From Gelatoporia subvermispora B (Eukaryota; Basidiomycota; Agaricomycetes; Polyporales; Gelatoporiaceae): a stretch of 64,000 bases of DNA. The notes under the pieces were generated by a model. That model had not been told where the DNA came from, searched no databases, and worked only from the letters and a program-made list of their open reading frames with translations. The stretch lies in the NCBI GenBank assembly GCA_000320605.2, contig KB445800.1, positions 1,135,446-1,199,445 of the forward strand, given 5' to 3'. The translations under genes were made by a program, and so were the position numbers. Shown here piece after piece: positions 12,576 to 26,114 of this stretch. Each line of letters opens with the position of its first letter. Positions within the stretch are counted from its first letter, which is position 1.

Positions 12576-14044
12576 ATGTTAGTCCTTGCGCAGTTGACTG
12601 CACTCGCTTTGCTCTTGCCGTACTGTTTGGCGTCGCCCGTTGCGTCCAGCAGCGCCAGCCTTCCTGGATCGACTTCCCGCGTCGCTGGTTTGAATGCGGT
12701 CGCGAAGGCATCCGGGAAGCTGTACTTCGGCACTGCGACGAATGCGAACGAGTTTCAGGATGACCCAGTGTATGGCGCGATCATCAATGACACGCGGCAG
12801 TTCGGGCAGATATCCCCTGCCAATGCTATGAAGTGGGTGCGTATACCATGCCTTTGAGAGCAATATAGCGAGTTCACCGACATCTTGCAGGAATTCACAG
12901 AGCCCAACCCCGGGAACTTCACATTCGAAGATGGAGATATAATCCGTGACCTGGCGCGGAACAATGGTCAACTTCTGAGAGGTATGACATTTGCTTCAGT
13001 TGATTATACGCGCACTCATCAGATTAATTACGGCAATCTGTTAGGTCACAATTGCGTGTGGTATATGCAGCTTCCAGACTGGATTGCGAATGGAACCTTC
13101 ACATACCACGAAATGATCAACATCGTCGAAAATCACTGTGGCACGCTTGTTGGGCATTACAAGGGCGAAATGTGAGTCTTACCCACTATCTTTGCAGGCG
13201 GTGAAATCTAATATTATGCCTTTACAGCTGTGAGTAGTATTGCGAACGATATACATCCAGACTATTACTGATCTGTAACACGATTCGACACGCACCTCAG
13301 ATTCCTGGGATGTCATTAATGGTATGTGACCACAGCCCACAATTGTCAATGTCGTGGTCTCTGATGGAGGCGCAGAATCGCTGAACGACGACGGATCATT
13401 CCGCGAGAATGTCTTCTTCAATGCGACAGGACCAGATTACATCCCTGCAGCTCTGAGGGCTGCTCGGGCGGCAGACCCGCATGCGAAGTTGTACATCAAC
13501 GACTATGGCATCGAAGGAAGAGGTATGTATGATACTGTTCCCCCACATGTTCAGACTATATTTCAATCCGTTTGCAAGGCAACAAAACTACCGCGATTCA
13601 GAACCTCGTTCGGAAGCTCAAGTCCGAAGGCGTTCCCATTGATGGTATCGGCATCCAGAGCCATCTCACTGTGGGCCAGCTCCCAACCGATCTGGCGGAG
13701 AATTTCCAGGACTTCGGCCGCCTTGGCGCCGAAATTGGCATCGAATTCGCAATAACAGAGATGGACATGCGCATCCTGGGCAACGTCACTGCGGAGGTAC
13801 TGGAGCAACAGAAGGCAGCCTACGAGACAGTCGTCGACGCGTGTCACGCGGTGCCCGAGTGTGTGGGTGTGACTGTGTGGGACTTCACGGACAAGTATGG
13901 GTGGATCACCGATGGGCACGCAGACATTTGGGACGACGTGAGTCGCTGATGCTTCCTCGCATAATGTGGACATTGAGCACTTATACTGTGTCGAAGGATC
14001 TGCAAAAGAAGCCGGCATACGATGGTGTCGTTCTGGGCTTTTGA
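12576..14044 (+). CDS. Secreted GH10 endo-beta-1,4-xylanase, copy 1
   Basis: Hydrolyses xylan outside the cell. Eight exons (12576-12836, 12891-12981, 13045-13171, 13228-13229, 13301-13321, 13376-13522, 13579-13937, 13997-14044) encode 351 residues. A signal peptide ([19 protein letters not shown]) leads into a single GH10 barrel with no CBM1. Catalytic residues are the acid/base Glu in SWDVINESLNDDG and the nucleophile Glu in FAITEMDMR. The ATG at 12576 is preferred over an upstream GTG because it starts the signal peptide. Frame between exons 3 and 5 is kept only by the 2-nt exon CT at 13228-13229, which completes I-Y. The intron at 13523-13578 is absent from copies 2 and 3. GH10 enzymes usually have His where this one has Tyr ([11 protein letters not shown]). 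Confidence 0.93.
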
Positions 14045-14515
14045 GGGTCGCTAATCCTTGACTGTCCTCGAAAACGGCCGTAGCTTCCTTATGGCTGCAC
14101 GAATGGCTGCGATCGATGATACTTCTTTTTGTCCCACAATGGCATTATTTTCTCCTTAGCGTCGTCGCAACTTCAAGAATGAGCCGTATGTCCGCGAATA
14201 TTGTTGTATCCACCACGCCAATCGCGTCGATCTTGTAATTCGTACCCGTATCTGAGCCTGAAAATCGATCGATACTACCTCACGGAACTCCGTCATTCTC
14301 GTAATAAACGCCAAACAGTCCGTTTGTGAGAATATGGTGAGTCTTAAATAGTCTGCGTCATGCGACATGCTCTCTGTGCGACATATCTTGTGACGGGCCG
14401 TCTGTCGCCATGCACGTGTGGATACTTGCACCACTAAGGTGGCTCCCACCTTGTTGGGCGATCATTCCTCGACATCTCCAATCCTCAGCTTCGGTGCACG
14501 CATTCTCATGCGTCA

Positions 14516-14549
14516 CGATCAGGTGATCTGTCCGGCCGCCACAAACGCG
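14516..14549 (+). promoter_or_regulatory. Conserved xylanase upstream block, copy 2
   Basis: CGATCAGGTGATC followed by CCGGCCGCCACAAACGCG, about 370-400 nt before the ATG. Copy 3 carries almost the same two-part block at the same distance, while the surrounding sequence is unalike. The first part is nearly palindromic. Confidence 0.5.
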
Positions 14550-14808
14550 CGGCCTCTCATTCCACCAACTCTCTTCTCATCCTGGTACCTAGTAATAGCT
14601 CGGAGTGGTATCACGGGGACGAGTACGTCTACTTAAGCCGTGCTCCGTGATCGGCATGGTGGATGCTGCGAGGGCTTTCCTCTCAGAGAGTCGAATTTAG
14701 CTCTTGGGTGGTGCCTGCATTTGCACATCTGACCTCCTCGACGCAACTGGCATGTAGCAATGGACATCTCAAGACATTCCGACAATGTATTTATGCACTC
14801 TTTATTGA

Positions 14809-16344
<1,536 letters not shown>

Positions 16345-17538
16345 GACGCGTTGCATCGATTGTTTGGGCGATTTGGCACCATTATTGTCAGCTGCGATGG
16401 ATTCTGTGTCCCCTTGTCGTATCCTATCTCAATTAATCCGAATAATCATGGACCGCTGCCACGTTGAAACCTACATGAGAACGACTTGGCGCGATGCAAA
16501 GCGATTGGGTATTGAGGTCACCAAACACTTCTAACCTCACCGTGAATTTGGACTAGATAGATGGCACACATACATAGGGAGTGGAGGCTACCAGCGATCC
16601 CGTACCTGCCTATGCTGAACAAGTTGAAAGCCATTGAGGCACTTTCAGCACACATAAAGCGCCAGAGAGGGCCGCGCAGACGCCTCAGAGTTGGAAAAAA
16701 ATTACCTCAAACGTGGTCACAGAGCCGAATGGAGATACACTTTGAACCGAACAGCAGGTCTAGATGCGCTAAACCCACGATCTTCATGTCATTTAGAATT
16801 ATTCTTGGCGAGGAAGTCAGTAGCACGAAGTGACGGATCAATAGAGATTCTCGTTCTTACTGAACCTGGGTGCATGGGCAGCACATGGCTCTCCAGCAGA
16901 CCTGCGAGTATCATCTAATGTCGGTGGATGACTCAGACTTCGCACATATAATACTAGTAGACTGCCGCTGGCAATGGGAACCAGCCGTGGCGGTCCGGGC
17001 ATAGTGCGGTGTCTAAGTATGAAATCTCGCTCATACGAGGGTGCGCTTGTGCATACATTGCAAGTTCTTGTTCAATGAGATACCGAGATGTCGAGCTTCT
17101 TCAGAGGCGACATATTCGAGTCGAATTAAACTTACTGGTGGGCGCGAGTCGGTTTCTTAACGAACTTCATGATGGTCATGCGTGACTCTCTGTCCAAGGT
17201 CAGCAAGCCCATGCGGAGGTAACAGGATCGAGTTCGTGTTTTCAAATGTCAGCGTCGTTGGCTCGGTGAATCAAGTCGGTTCAAAGTAGATTACTCGCCG
17301 CAGGGCAGAAGGACTCGCACCCTAACGGCTAACTGTCGAGACTTTCATTTGCACTTCGAATGCCGTGATCTGTCAATATCTCGCAGTCCAGAAGTTTCGT
17401 GGAGAACGCGTAGATTACAAACGCCCTATATCCTCCGGAGAGCAACGTCAGATTGAAGACAAGAATAACAACGAACTCCGCATCATCAAATGCACTTCTC
17501 CGCCCGTCTGATCACCTCGTGCAAGCAAGCGTTAGCCG

Positions 17539-17574
17539 CGATCAGGTGATCGAACCCGGACCGCCACAGACGCG
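17539..17574 (+). promoter_or_regulatory. Conserved xylanase upstream block, copy 3
   Basis: CGATCAGGTGATC plus CCGGACCGCCACAGACGCG, about 345-380 nt before the ATG. A reverse-oriented GATCACCT occurs about 30 nt further upstream, giving a potential second half-site. Confidence 0.5.
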
Positions 17575-17852
17575 TTCCCGTTCTTCCGCCAATTACTTTA
17601 CATTCGGTCTCCTCTTGATGACATCTCCTGCGATCACGAGGATTACGACGCACCTTAAGCCCGCCTTGCGTGATTCGAATGATGAACGTCTCGAGTGTTC
17701 TTATGGCAAAGATCATGAAAATAGACCTGCGAGGTGCCTCGAGCAGCACATATGACCTAGTAGACGCCTCCGACGCGCGCCGTTGCTCATAGCGAGCTGT
17801 TTCTACGATGAATCCCCGGGCAGTGTGATGAGACCGCGCCCGGAGTGAGAAG

Positions 17853-19328
<1,476 letters not shown>

Positions 19329-20685
19329 AGCTAGAGGGTGACTCCCGACGGTCTCGTCAGCGAACCGATTATCCCTACCCCGTCCTCCGAGACATCCACA
19401 GTGTACCGATTTTGTCGAGCCATGATCTAGTTGGGATGCTTCATTGCCATGAGCGACTGCAGACGTCGAGCAAACATGCCTTGGCGCGAAGCCTTGGCCG
19501 CTGAGCACCCCGAACAATGGCTGTTTAGGAACCTCCAAAGTTACTTCCGATCCCCTACATCTCGCGCGCCTGCGCGCAAGCTTGCTCGCTCGACGCCGAG
19601 ATGCATGGAAATTGCATAATCGCTCAGAAAATTCGAGGCCCCTGATACCGGCGAGATACGCGTAGTCCTCCGGGGAGGGCGCAGCGATAATCATTGACTT
19701 AGACGATGGCTTCGTTGAACCCGATATGAATTTGCCGATTGAGAGGGACGACGTTGAGAAACGTACCGAGTTCAGGTACCGTGAGAATGATCTCCCCCGG
19801 TGCTGTCGCTAGGCCGATTGACGTCTTATGAGCGGGAATCAGTATCGGGAATTACGAGACTCGTCAACCCGCCGGCAATGGATCTTCGGGCGACGCTGAT
19901 GCGCTGAAAGGAGCAACGTTGACTCAAGATAAGAAAGTCGACGCTCATACCTTCCGGCTAGCATTCTTTGAACGTAACTCGGAAAACAGCGAGATAATTT
20001 TAGATAGACTTTTCGACCACTTGAGTCACTTTCCGCGTTTGGAGAATTGTGCTAGACCAGAGACATTGCATCGTCATTGGCTATGGATTCTTGTAAGCTG
20101 CGCTTGCTCTAGGAAAAATTAGGAGAGAATTAGGAAGTGATGATGAAGGTTTCCTCAATAGACGCAAATAATCATCGTTTGAGAGCAGAATATCCATTTG
20201 AAGACCGGTGATAGTGGCCCACGAGCGTCTGGAGCCCATACAACCTGACAAAAACACACGACCGGTGTCGATCGAAAGCGTTATCGGCGAGCGGTATATC
20301 AGGCGAGCCACAGGCGAGAAAGAGCGAGCCGACCGTGGTTTGCACTTAATGGCAGCCACAAACCCTCTTTCTGAGTCAAGGTATCCGGAGCAGGACGGGA
20401 GAACTCTTGTCAGGATGTCATGGATAGACCTGCAAAACGTCAGTTGGATAGAATTGACATTGTTCGCTTCACAGCAAATCCGGGATCCCCGTCCACAGGA
20501 CAATGCACCGGCGTGCCTTTGTCATTGAAAAGAAGATCCTCCGACGTCGACATCGCGAGACGATGATTCCTCAGGTCGTCGTCGTTTCTGATAGCACGGC
20601 CGCCGAAAGTAATGCAGATGGGAAGGATAGATAGACAGCACGATACAAGGGGTGAGGTATACAAAGCCGGTACGCTCGACGTCGT
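19329..20685. other. Intergenic between xylanase copy 3 and the mL59 gene
   Basis: 1.36 kb in which I see no gene, repeat or RNA. The open frames here are short and lack coding character. Confidence 0.55.
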
Positions 20686-21410
20686 CTAGAATGGCAGCTT
20701 CGTGTAGCTCGTCGTCCTCGGGACGGTGAGCGGGTTCGGGAGCTTCCTGCGATATGTCTGCAAATTCGGCAAAGCAGCGGCGCGTCAGTGCTGCACGCAG
20801 GCGGCGGAATGAGCGCATAGACGAGAGGGGGACATACACTCCTGAAGCGTTCGATGTTCGTCTGCATGTGTTCCATCGCGACCTTGCGCTCCTCCTCGCG
20901 CTTCTGCTTTGTGCGCTCCCACTTGTGGCCCTTGAACATGCGCTTGCGCTTCGCGTACAGGCGCACCACGCCGTCTGCCGCTGTCTCGTGCGGGACGCCC
21001 TCCCATTCAACCGGGGCATTCCAGAGCTCGCCCTCTCCCGCCTGTCGAGCTATCTGCGCCGCCGGAGAAGCTGCGTCTGCATCCTGCGCACGTTCTGATC
21101 GCGCGAGGCCCGCGACGAGTGACGGGACCGCTTGCGCCGATAGCTTCAACCGTTCTAGCTCTCGCGGACCGGCCTTGGGGCCTGGGGGGAGCAGGTGCAG
21201 CGTCCCGCTCGCCTGTGCGTGCTTGATGAGCTCCGCTTGGAGGCGCAGAGAGTACTTCGGCGGGGCCCAGCGGCCTGATTCGGGATTTCGGTGCGGCAGG
21301 AACGGGTTGGGTATCTTCACGAGCCCGGCAGCCTCTGAGCTCGAGGCAGATTTTAGGCGTGGCGCGACTTCGCGCAGACGGAACTGCTTGACGGCCTGCA
21401 GTGCCGCCAT
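20686..21410 (-). CDS. MRPL25: Mitochondrial large-subunit ribosomal protein mL59
   Basis: Structural protein of the mitochondrial 54S ribosomal subunit. Two exons (21410-20838 and 20757-20686) encode 214 residues. The family signature is clear: LVKIPNPFLPHRNPESG, WAPPKYSLRLQAELIKHA, LHLLPPGPK, and RLYAKRKRMFKGHKWERTK, with a basic C-terminus. An 80-nt intron with a GTATGT donor leads to a short second exon ending TTSYTKLPF. An alternative reading of exon 2 in another frame would give a longer acidic tail, but it needs a poorer donor. The N-terminus (MAALQAVKQFRLREVAPRL) is basic and amphipathic, as expected for mitochondrial import. Confidence 0.9.
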
Positions 21411-22560
21411 GAGTGAAGGGGAGGGGGCGGTGGTGGAGGTCGGCGAGGACGGTGCTGAGCGCGAGTTGCCGCAGACAAGATTGAGCAGTAATTCTGCGCG
21501 ATAGCTGTAGTGGTGATATCTCTTAGCAAAACTATTGTGTAATTAATGCAGGACGTAATATATTCTCACGATAACTTTCCGGAGAAGCAGGAACAGTGTA
21601 ATTTTGAAGGGAACCGGTACAATCCCTCATGAGAACCTCACAGATCGCCGTGTCTGTGGCTGGTGAATGAGTACACGGGCTTGCTGCCTAGGCCTGCTAG
21701 GGCCTGGTGTAATTTTGACCAGGAGGTGGAGGTAACACGAATGGCTCTTACCAGTCCCTAGGACTCGGGTTCGGGTGTTGTCCGACCACAGCTCACTTGC
21801 TTATCTGAATAGCTGTTTGTGTAGATTACTGGGCGTGGGATCTGGCTAGAAAATCGACGTTTCGCTAAGCTAAACGGGGCGAAATGACAGAGGCAGGGCC
21901 CGGGATGGCCACATTTTGCGTCGGGTCGGGCGCGCCGCGGGGGGTCGAGCGCCTAAGAATGAGTGAAGGGCGCAACTGCCGCAAACGGCCGTAAGAAGGC
22001 GGGTCCGAGTAAACTGCAGAAATCAAGAACACCGGCCAAGCTCGCACGTTTTGCCCCTTCCATTCGTTCGTCACCACTTGGCACGATGGCCATTACGCGC
22101 AGCCGTCGCGGTGGTGCTGTTCGTTGGGAATTCGCAATCGTCCGGGTCGAATTCAGAATTAGACGAGCCAAAGCGTCCGCACAGCCCGGGGATCGCGCTT
22201 GCCGTGTAAAGCATAATCGCATCACGTCTGTACCAGGGGCGCCCGAGTGAAACGTTGTTGCGCACATCCACGACCGAGCGAGTGCAAGTCAGATACGGCC
22301 AGATAACGCTAATCGGCGTAGCGCACGTAGCGCCCCCCGCCCAGTTTGCACTGCCGAACACCTCTGGCAGGATCAATATAAGAAGTATGGCTCTGCGCCC
22401 GACCAAATCGTGTTCGCCTCGCGATCCCAATCCTGACCAGGCCCGTCGGACGACCACAGGGCAACCAGCGGACGCCCATCGTCTATATTAAACACAGTAA
22501 GACTCCAGACAGACGCACGGCGACGAACCCAGAATCTTATAGATATAACCCAGGACAGTC
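21411..22560. other. Divergent intergenic region between mL59 and the unknown 22561 gene
   Basis: No coding signal. Serves as shared upstream region for two divergently transcribed genes. Confidence 0.55.
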
Positions 22561-25387
22561 ATGAGCGTGCCGAACTTAGCCGCCCGGTCCCCGAGTGGTG
22601 CTCTCCCTGCGGACCCTCCTCACCGCAAATCCACCACTCTCGTCTCGTTTTCTACCTCCTCCTCGTCGTTGTCGCTCGCGCCCCCGCCGATGGCCGCTGC
22701 ATCCTCCAGCAGGCCGCGCATGCCTGCACGGGGCCCCTCCGACGTTTTCAAGCCCCGCTTTCCTCTAGACCCCTTCGCCAGCGCTCGCCCGGGCCTGGGC
22801 GAGCCGTACTTTGTGCAGGTCGATAGCCTCCTCTCGCTCGCGTCTACCGCGCAGCTCCGCCGCTATGTCATACTCGTTTTTGGAGGTGCGTACGCTGTTT
22901 CTAGTGTCGTGCGGGGTCGTGCGGGGTAGGGGTGGGGGCGCTGGAGGGGCACGCGGAAGGGAAGTCTGGGGACACATGTGCCGCGGTGCTGCATGACCCG
23001 GCATCAGCCTGGTAGCCAACTGTTGCAGTTTCTATCCCGGACGGCAGTCACCACGCTGTTCGATGAGCCGCCTTCGTTCCACCCGCCATGCTCACCGCTG
23101 CAAGTCGTCGGTGCGATGCGCGGGCACTCGTCAGCATCGTTGGGGCCTGCGCCCTATGACGTGCTTTTGCGTGTCCGGCATCCTCGGACTGGGCTGCGCT
23201 CAGGGTCAAGGCTCTGCCTCACACACTGGGCACCTCCTGAACGGCGAGCAGTGCACGCACAGTCCAGAGACCAACGACGCTGGCGAGTAGAACTGGTCAG
23301 CCATTGCGGTCCACTTTGGGGCGTAGATGACCCTTTGCGGCCGCTGATCATGGTCGCGTCCGGATGGCATCCCTGTTCGCACCCTAGCGCCACCGGTGTG
23401 CGCAGCAATCAGCAGGTGTCCATCAGTATGGACGGTACGCCGCTGTAATTGCGTTGCGTGCGTGTCCATGCGCGGTCCCGACCGTAATTGCAAGCGCACC
23501 GTGCCTGCTAGCAGAAGTCGCGTTCTATTTCAGACGACCTATTTTTATCTACCGGTCTAACATTGTCCAACGTGCATCTGCTGACACTCATTTCTTATTT
23601 TTGTTGTAGTTCCAACTGCGCAGGAACTACTCCCGCTGCTTCACTCGCGGCACCTCGCGCACTCGCTGGTCATCCTTGCGACACATCAGCCACCTGATGT
23701 CCCGCCACTCATCCTCCCCGCTCTCCGGATTCTCCGGCTCGCATCACCGCTCGCCATCGAAGATTCTGGCGCCGTTCGGTTTGTAAACGTGTTGGAATGG
23801 GCGGAGCGCGTTGCCCGCTTGTGGCGCGCAAGCCCCGCCGCCGGCATCATCGAACTCGCAGAACAGAGCGACCGGTCCGGGATGGGCGAGCTCGCGCCGC
23901 CGGCGACTTCTCGCTTCCGCCAGTCACATAGTACGCCGGTCTCACCAGGCGGGTCCTCCACATCTGTCCACATTGCGTCCGACCAGGCGACGTCTTCCCC
24001 GCTCTCTATACCCTCATCTCCCCGCACGTCGACGTATGTCCGGCCGCGTTCGCAGTCGTCGAACAAGCTACTTGGGCGCCCGCGCGGACCCTCGCTCCCG
24101 CCTCCAGATCCCTCACAGCGTGCCTTTGATGCGCTCATCAACTTTCTCCCTGCAGGCATTCCGGACAAGGCACTGCTCAAACAGACCATACTCGTGACGA
24201 CAATCTCCCGTCCGTTCCTCGCCGCCGCCACCCCGCGCCCAGCATGCTCGACTGCTTCGTCGTACCTGATGACAAGTTCGCTCTCGCGCCAAACGTCCAG
24301 GGAGCGATCTCCGCGTCGATCGGTCTTTGGTGCGCTCTCAATCGGCAGCAGCCGGTCGTCCGTGTACCTCCCCGCAACGTCGCCGGCAGCCGTGCGCGAG
24401 ACAGGCAGCGTATCATCCCTGACCTCCTCGCCGCCCTTGCCCGTGCCTGAAGGCGCTGCACATCTCGTACACTTGCTCCCGCCCTCGTTTAGCGAGCGCC
24501 CGTCACGCACGCATGCAGCCGCCCGCCAAAAGCTCGTCGAGAGCATCGAAGCATTCCTCCTGTCGTTCGCATACCCCACGCCGCTGTCCCTGGAGGGCAT
24601 CAAAGGCGCCGCTATGGACATGGGCGGCGGCATGGCCCGCGGGCGGCCGTACCTCATGCCCGCGACGACCTTCGGCGAGCCTGTGAGCGGCGTGACTGTC
24701 GGCCCGGTCGCAGACGGACATGGCGGCGAGTGGACCGTCGCCGATGTCCTGCTCTGCAGCGCGCTCGACCGCGAGGACGAGCCTGCGAGCGGCCCGGGCA
24801 AGGCCCCCGCGCGCCAGGGCATCGCCGCCGCGATGCGCCCACGTCGCGCCTGGATCGCGGGCTCAGCCAACGTCATGCTCGTCCCTGCGCCGACACCCTC
24901 TTCCTTGCCAGAGTCCTTCTTCACCCCGCCGGCCCCCGCGCATATGCCCTCCCTGCCCTCGCCGCGCGAGGAGCCGTTCTCACCCCGCCGCGCGAGCGGC
25001 CCGCTGCAGGGCTCGCCGAACCTCGCCGCGCAGCAGCCCCGCCCCGAGTCGCACCCGCCGCTGCAGGTCCCGCCGCGCGCGCAGGAGAAGCCGAAGGGCC
25101 GGAGGCTGAGCAGGAACTTCCCCGGGCGCGCGGGGCAGCGCGAGAAGGACGCGGCGTGCAAGCCGAGCGCGACGGGCCTCCCGACGCCGCCGGATTCGGA
25201 CGAGGGCAGCGCGGTCGAGTTTGAGAGCGTGTCGGAGCCCGCGCCTGCGCTCGTGCCCGTGCGGGCGTCGGTGGAGAAGATTGTGCCAACGCAGACGGTG
25301 GAGATCGTGGAGAAGGCGAGCACGGTGGGCGCGCCGGGCGGGCGGAAGGTCCGCTGGAGGTTTTGGAAGGTGAGGACCCGCGCGTGA
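22561..25387 (+). CDS. Protein of unknown function, 700 residues, with an unusually long intron
   Basis: Two exons (22561-22885 and 23610-25387) join in frame across a 724-nt GT-AG intron to read VILVFGVPTAQELLPLLHS. The N-terminal 110 residues are Pro/Ser-rich. Residues about 85-190 look globular (LLSLASTAQLRRYVIL, SLVILATHQPPDVPP, VRFVNVLEWAERVARLW). The rest is mostly disordered, with islands such as LIRFAF-like hydrophobic patches near LLSFAYPTPLSLEGIKG. The tail is rich in Pro, Ser, Arg and Glu (LPTPPDSDEGS). No signal peptide, membrane segment or catalytic motif was recognised. The stop at 25387 lies 18 bases after a possible GTGAGG donor, so a further 3' exon is possible. A 580-codon antisense frame is a GC-codon shadow. 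Confidence 0.75.
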
Positions 25388-26114
25388 GTCCCTGGACGCT
25401 GGTTTCGGCCGAGGGGACGACGCGACACGAAACGACTTTTGACGAACGACGACCGACGCCGCGCGGACGGCGGAAAAATCTACCTGCATGCATTCTTGGA
25501 CAACGGAACATGGACCCTCGACATATGGCTCGGCGCGCACGCGCTTTTTAATATTTAGTGCTCCGCTTCTTGGCTCGAGACGACTGCGGAGCGCGGCGGG
25601 CGGAGGTGCCGCTTGCCGTTGTGTGGTCGCTATCTCCAGTACCTGACCTTTACGCTCGTTGCTCTGACCTGCCTGATCTCCCTCATGCATCCATGCATAT
25701 TGCAATTCATAGGACTTGTTAGCGTCGTACCCACTTTGTACAGTACCATGAGAATTAGATGTTCATTTGCTTTACGCACGAAGAATATATGCAGACTTTG
25801 ATGTACGATTTCGGTACTTTTGCGGTGTGCATGGCGATGAACAAGGGCGATTGCTGCGAATATTTGCCTTGTGATGAAAGCTCAATTTTACTGAAGTTAG
25901 TGGCGTCGATGCACAAGACGATCAAGGACAAAGCAGAAAGTCGCGTACGTTGTGGCCACAAACGCGTCTCGCGCAAGTTCCACGGCAAAAGCCGGACGTA
26001 ACGTTCTGGCGTTCAACAAGTCTACGCACCACACCATCCTCATCGCCAGCTCGTTTTCGACGCTGCTACTGTCGAGCGCACACACTACACGCGAAGAGAC
26101 GAGCGAGTTGGAAG
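25388..26114. other. Intergenic before the ELYS gene
   Basis: No gene supported. A short hydrophobic frame near 25613-25801 was examined but has no splice or homology support. Confidence 0.5.

Noticed and set aside
17330..17336. GGCTAA as an XlnR site in the xylanase copy 3 promoter
   Set aside because: The hexamer is expected by chance, and the XlnR regulator is an ascomycete factor.
23686..25428. 580-codon open frame on the minus strand
   Set aside because: It mirrors the GC-rich exon of the + strand gene at 22561, lacks family motifs, and has the unbalanced Ser/Gly/Arg composition of an antisense shadow.
25613..25801. Hydrophobic short frame downstream of the 22561 gene
   Set aside because: Could be a spliced-on membrane tail via the GTGAGG site at 25370, but the acceptor is weak and nothing else supports it.
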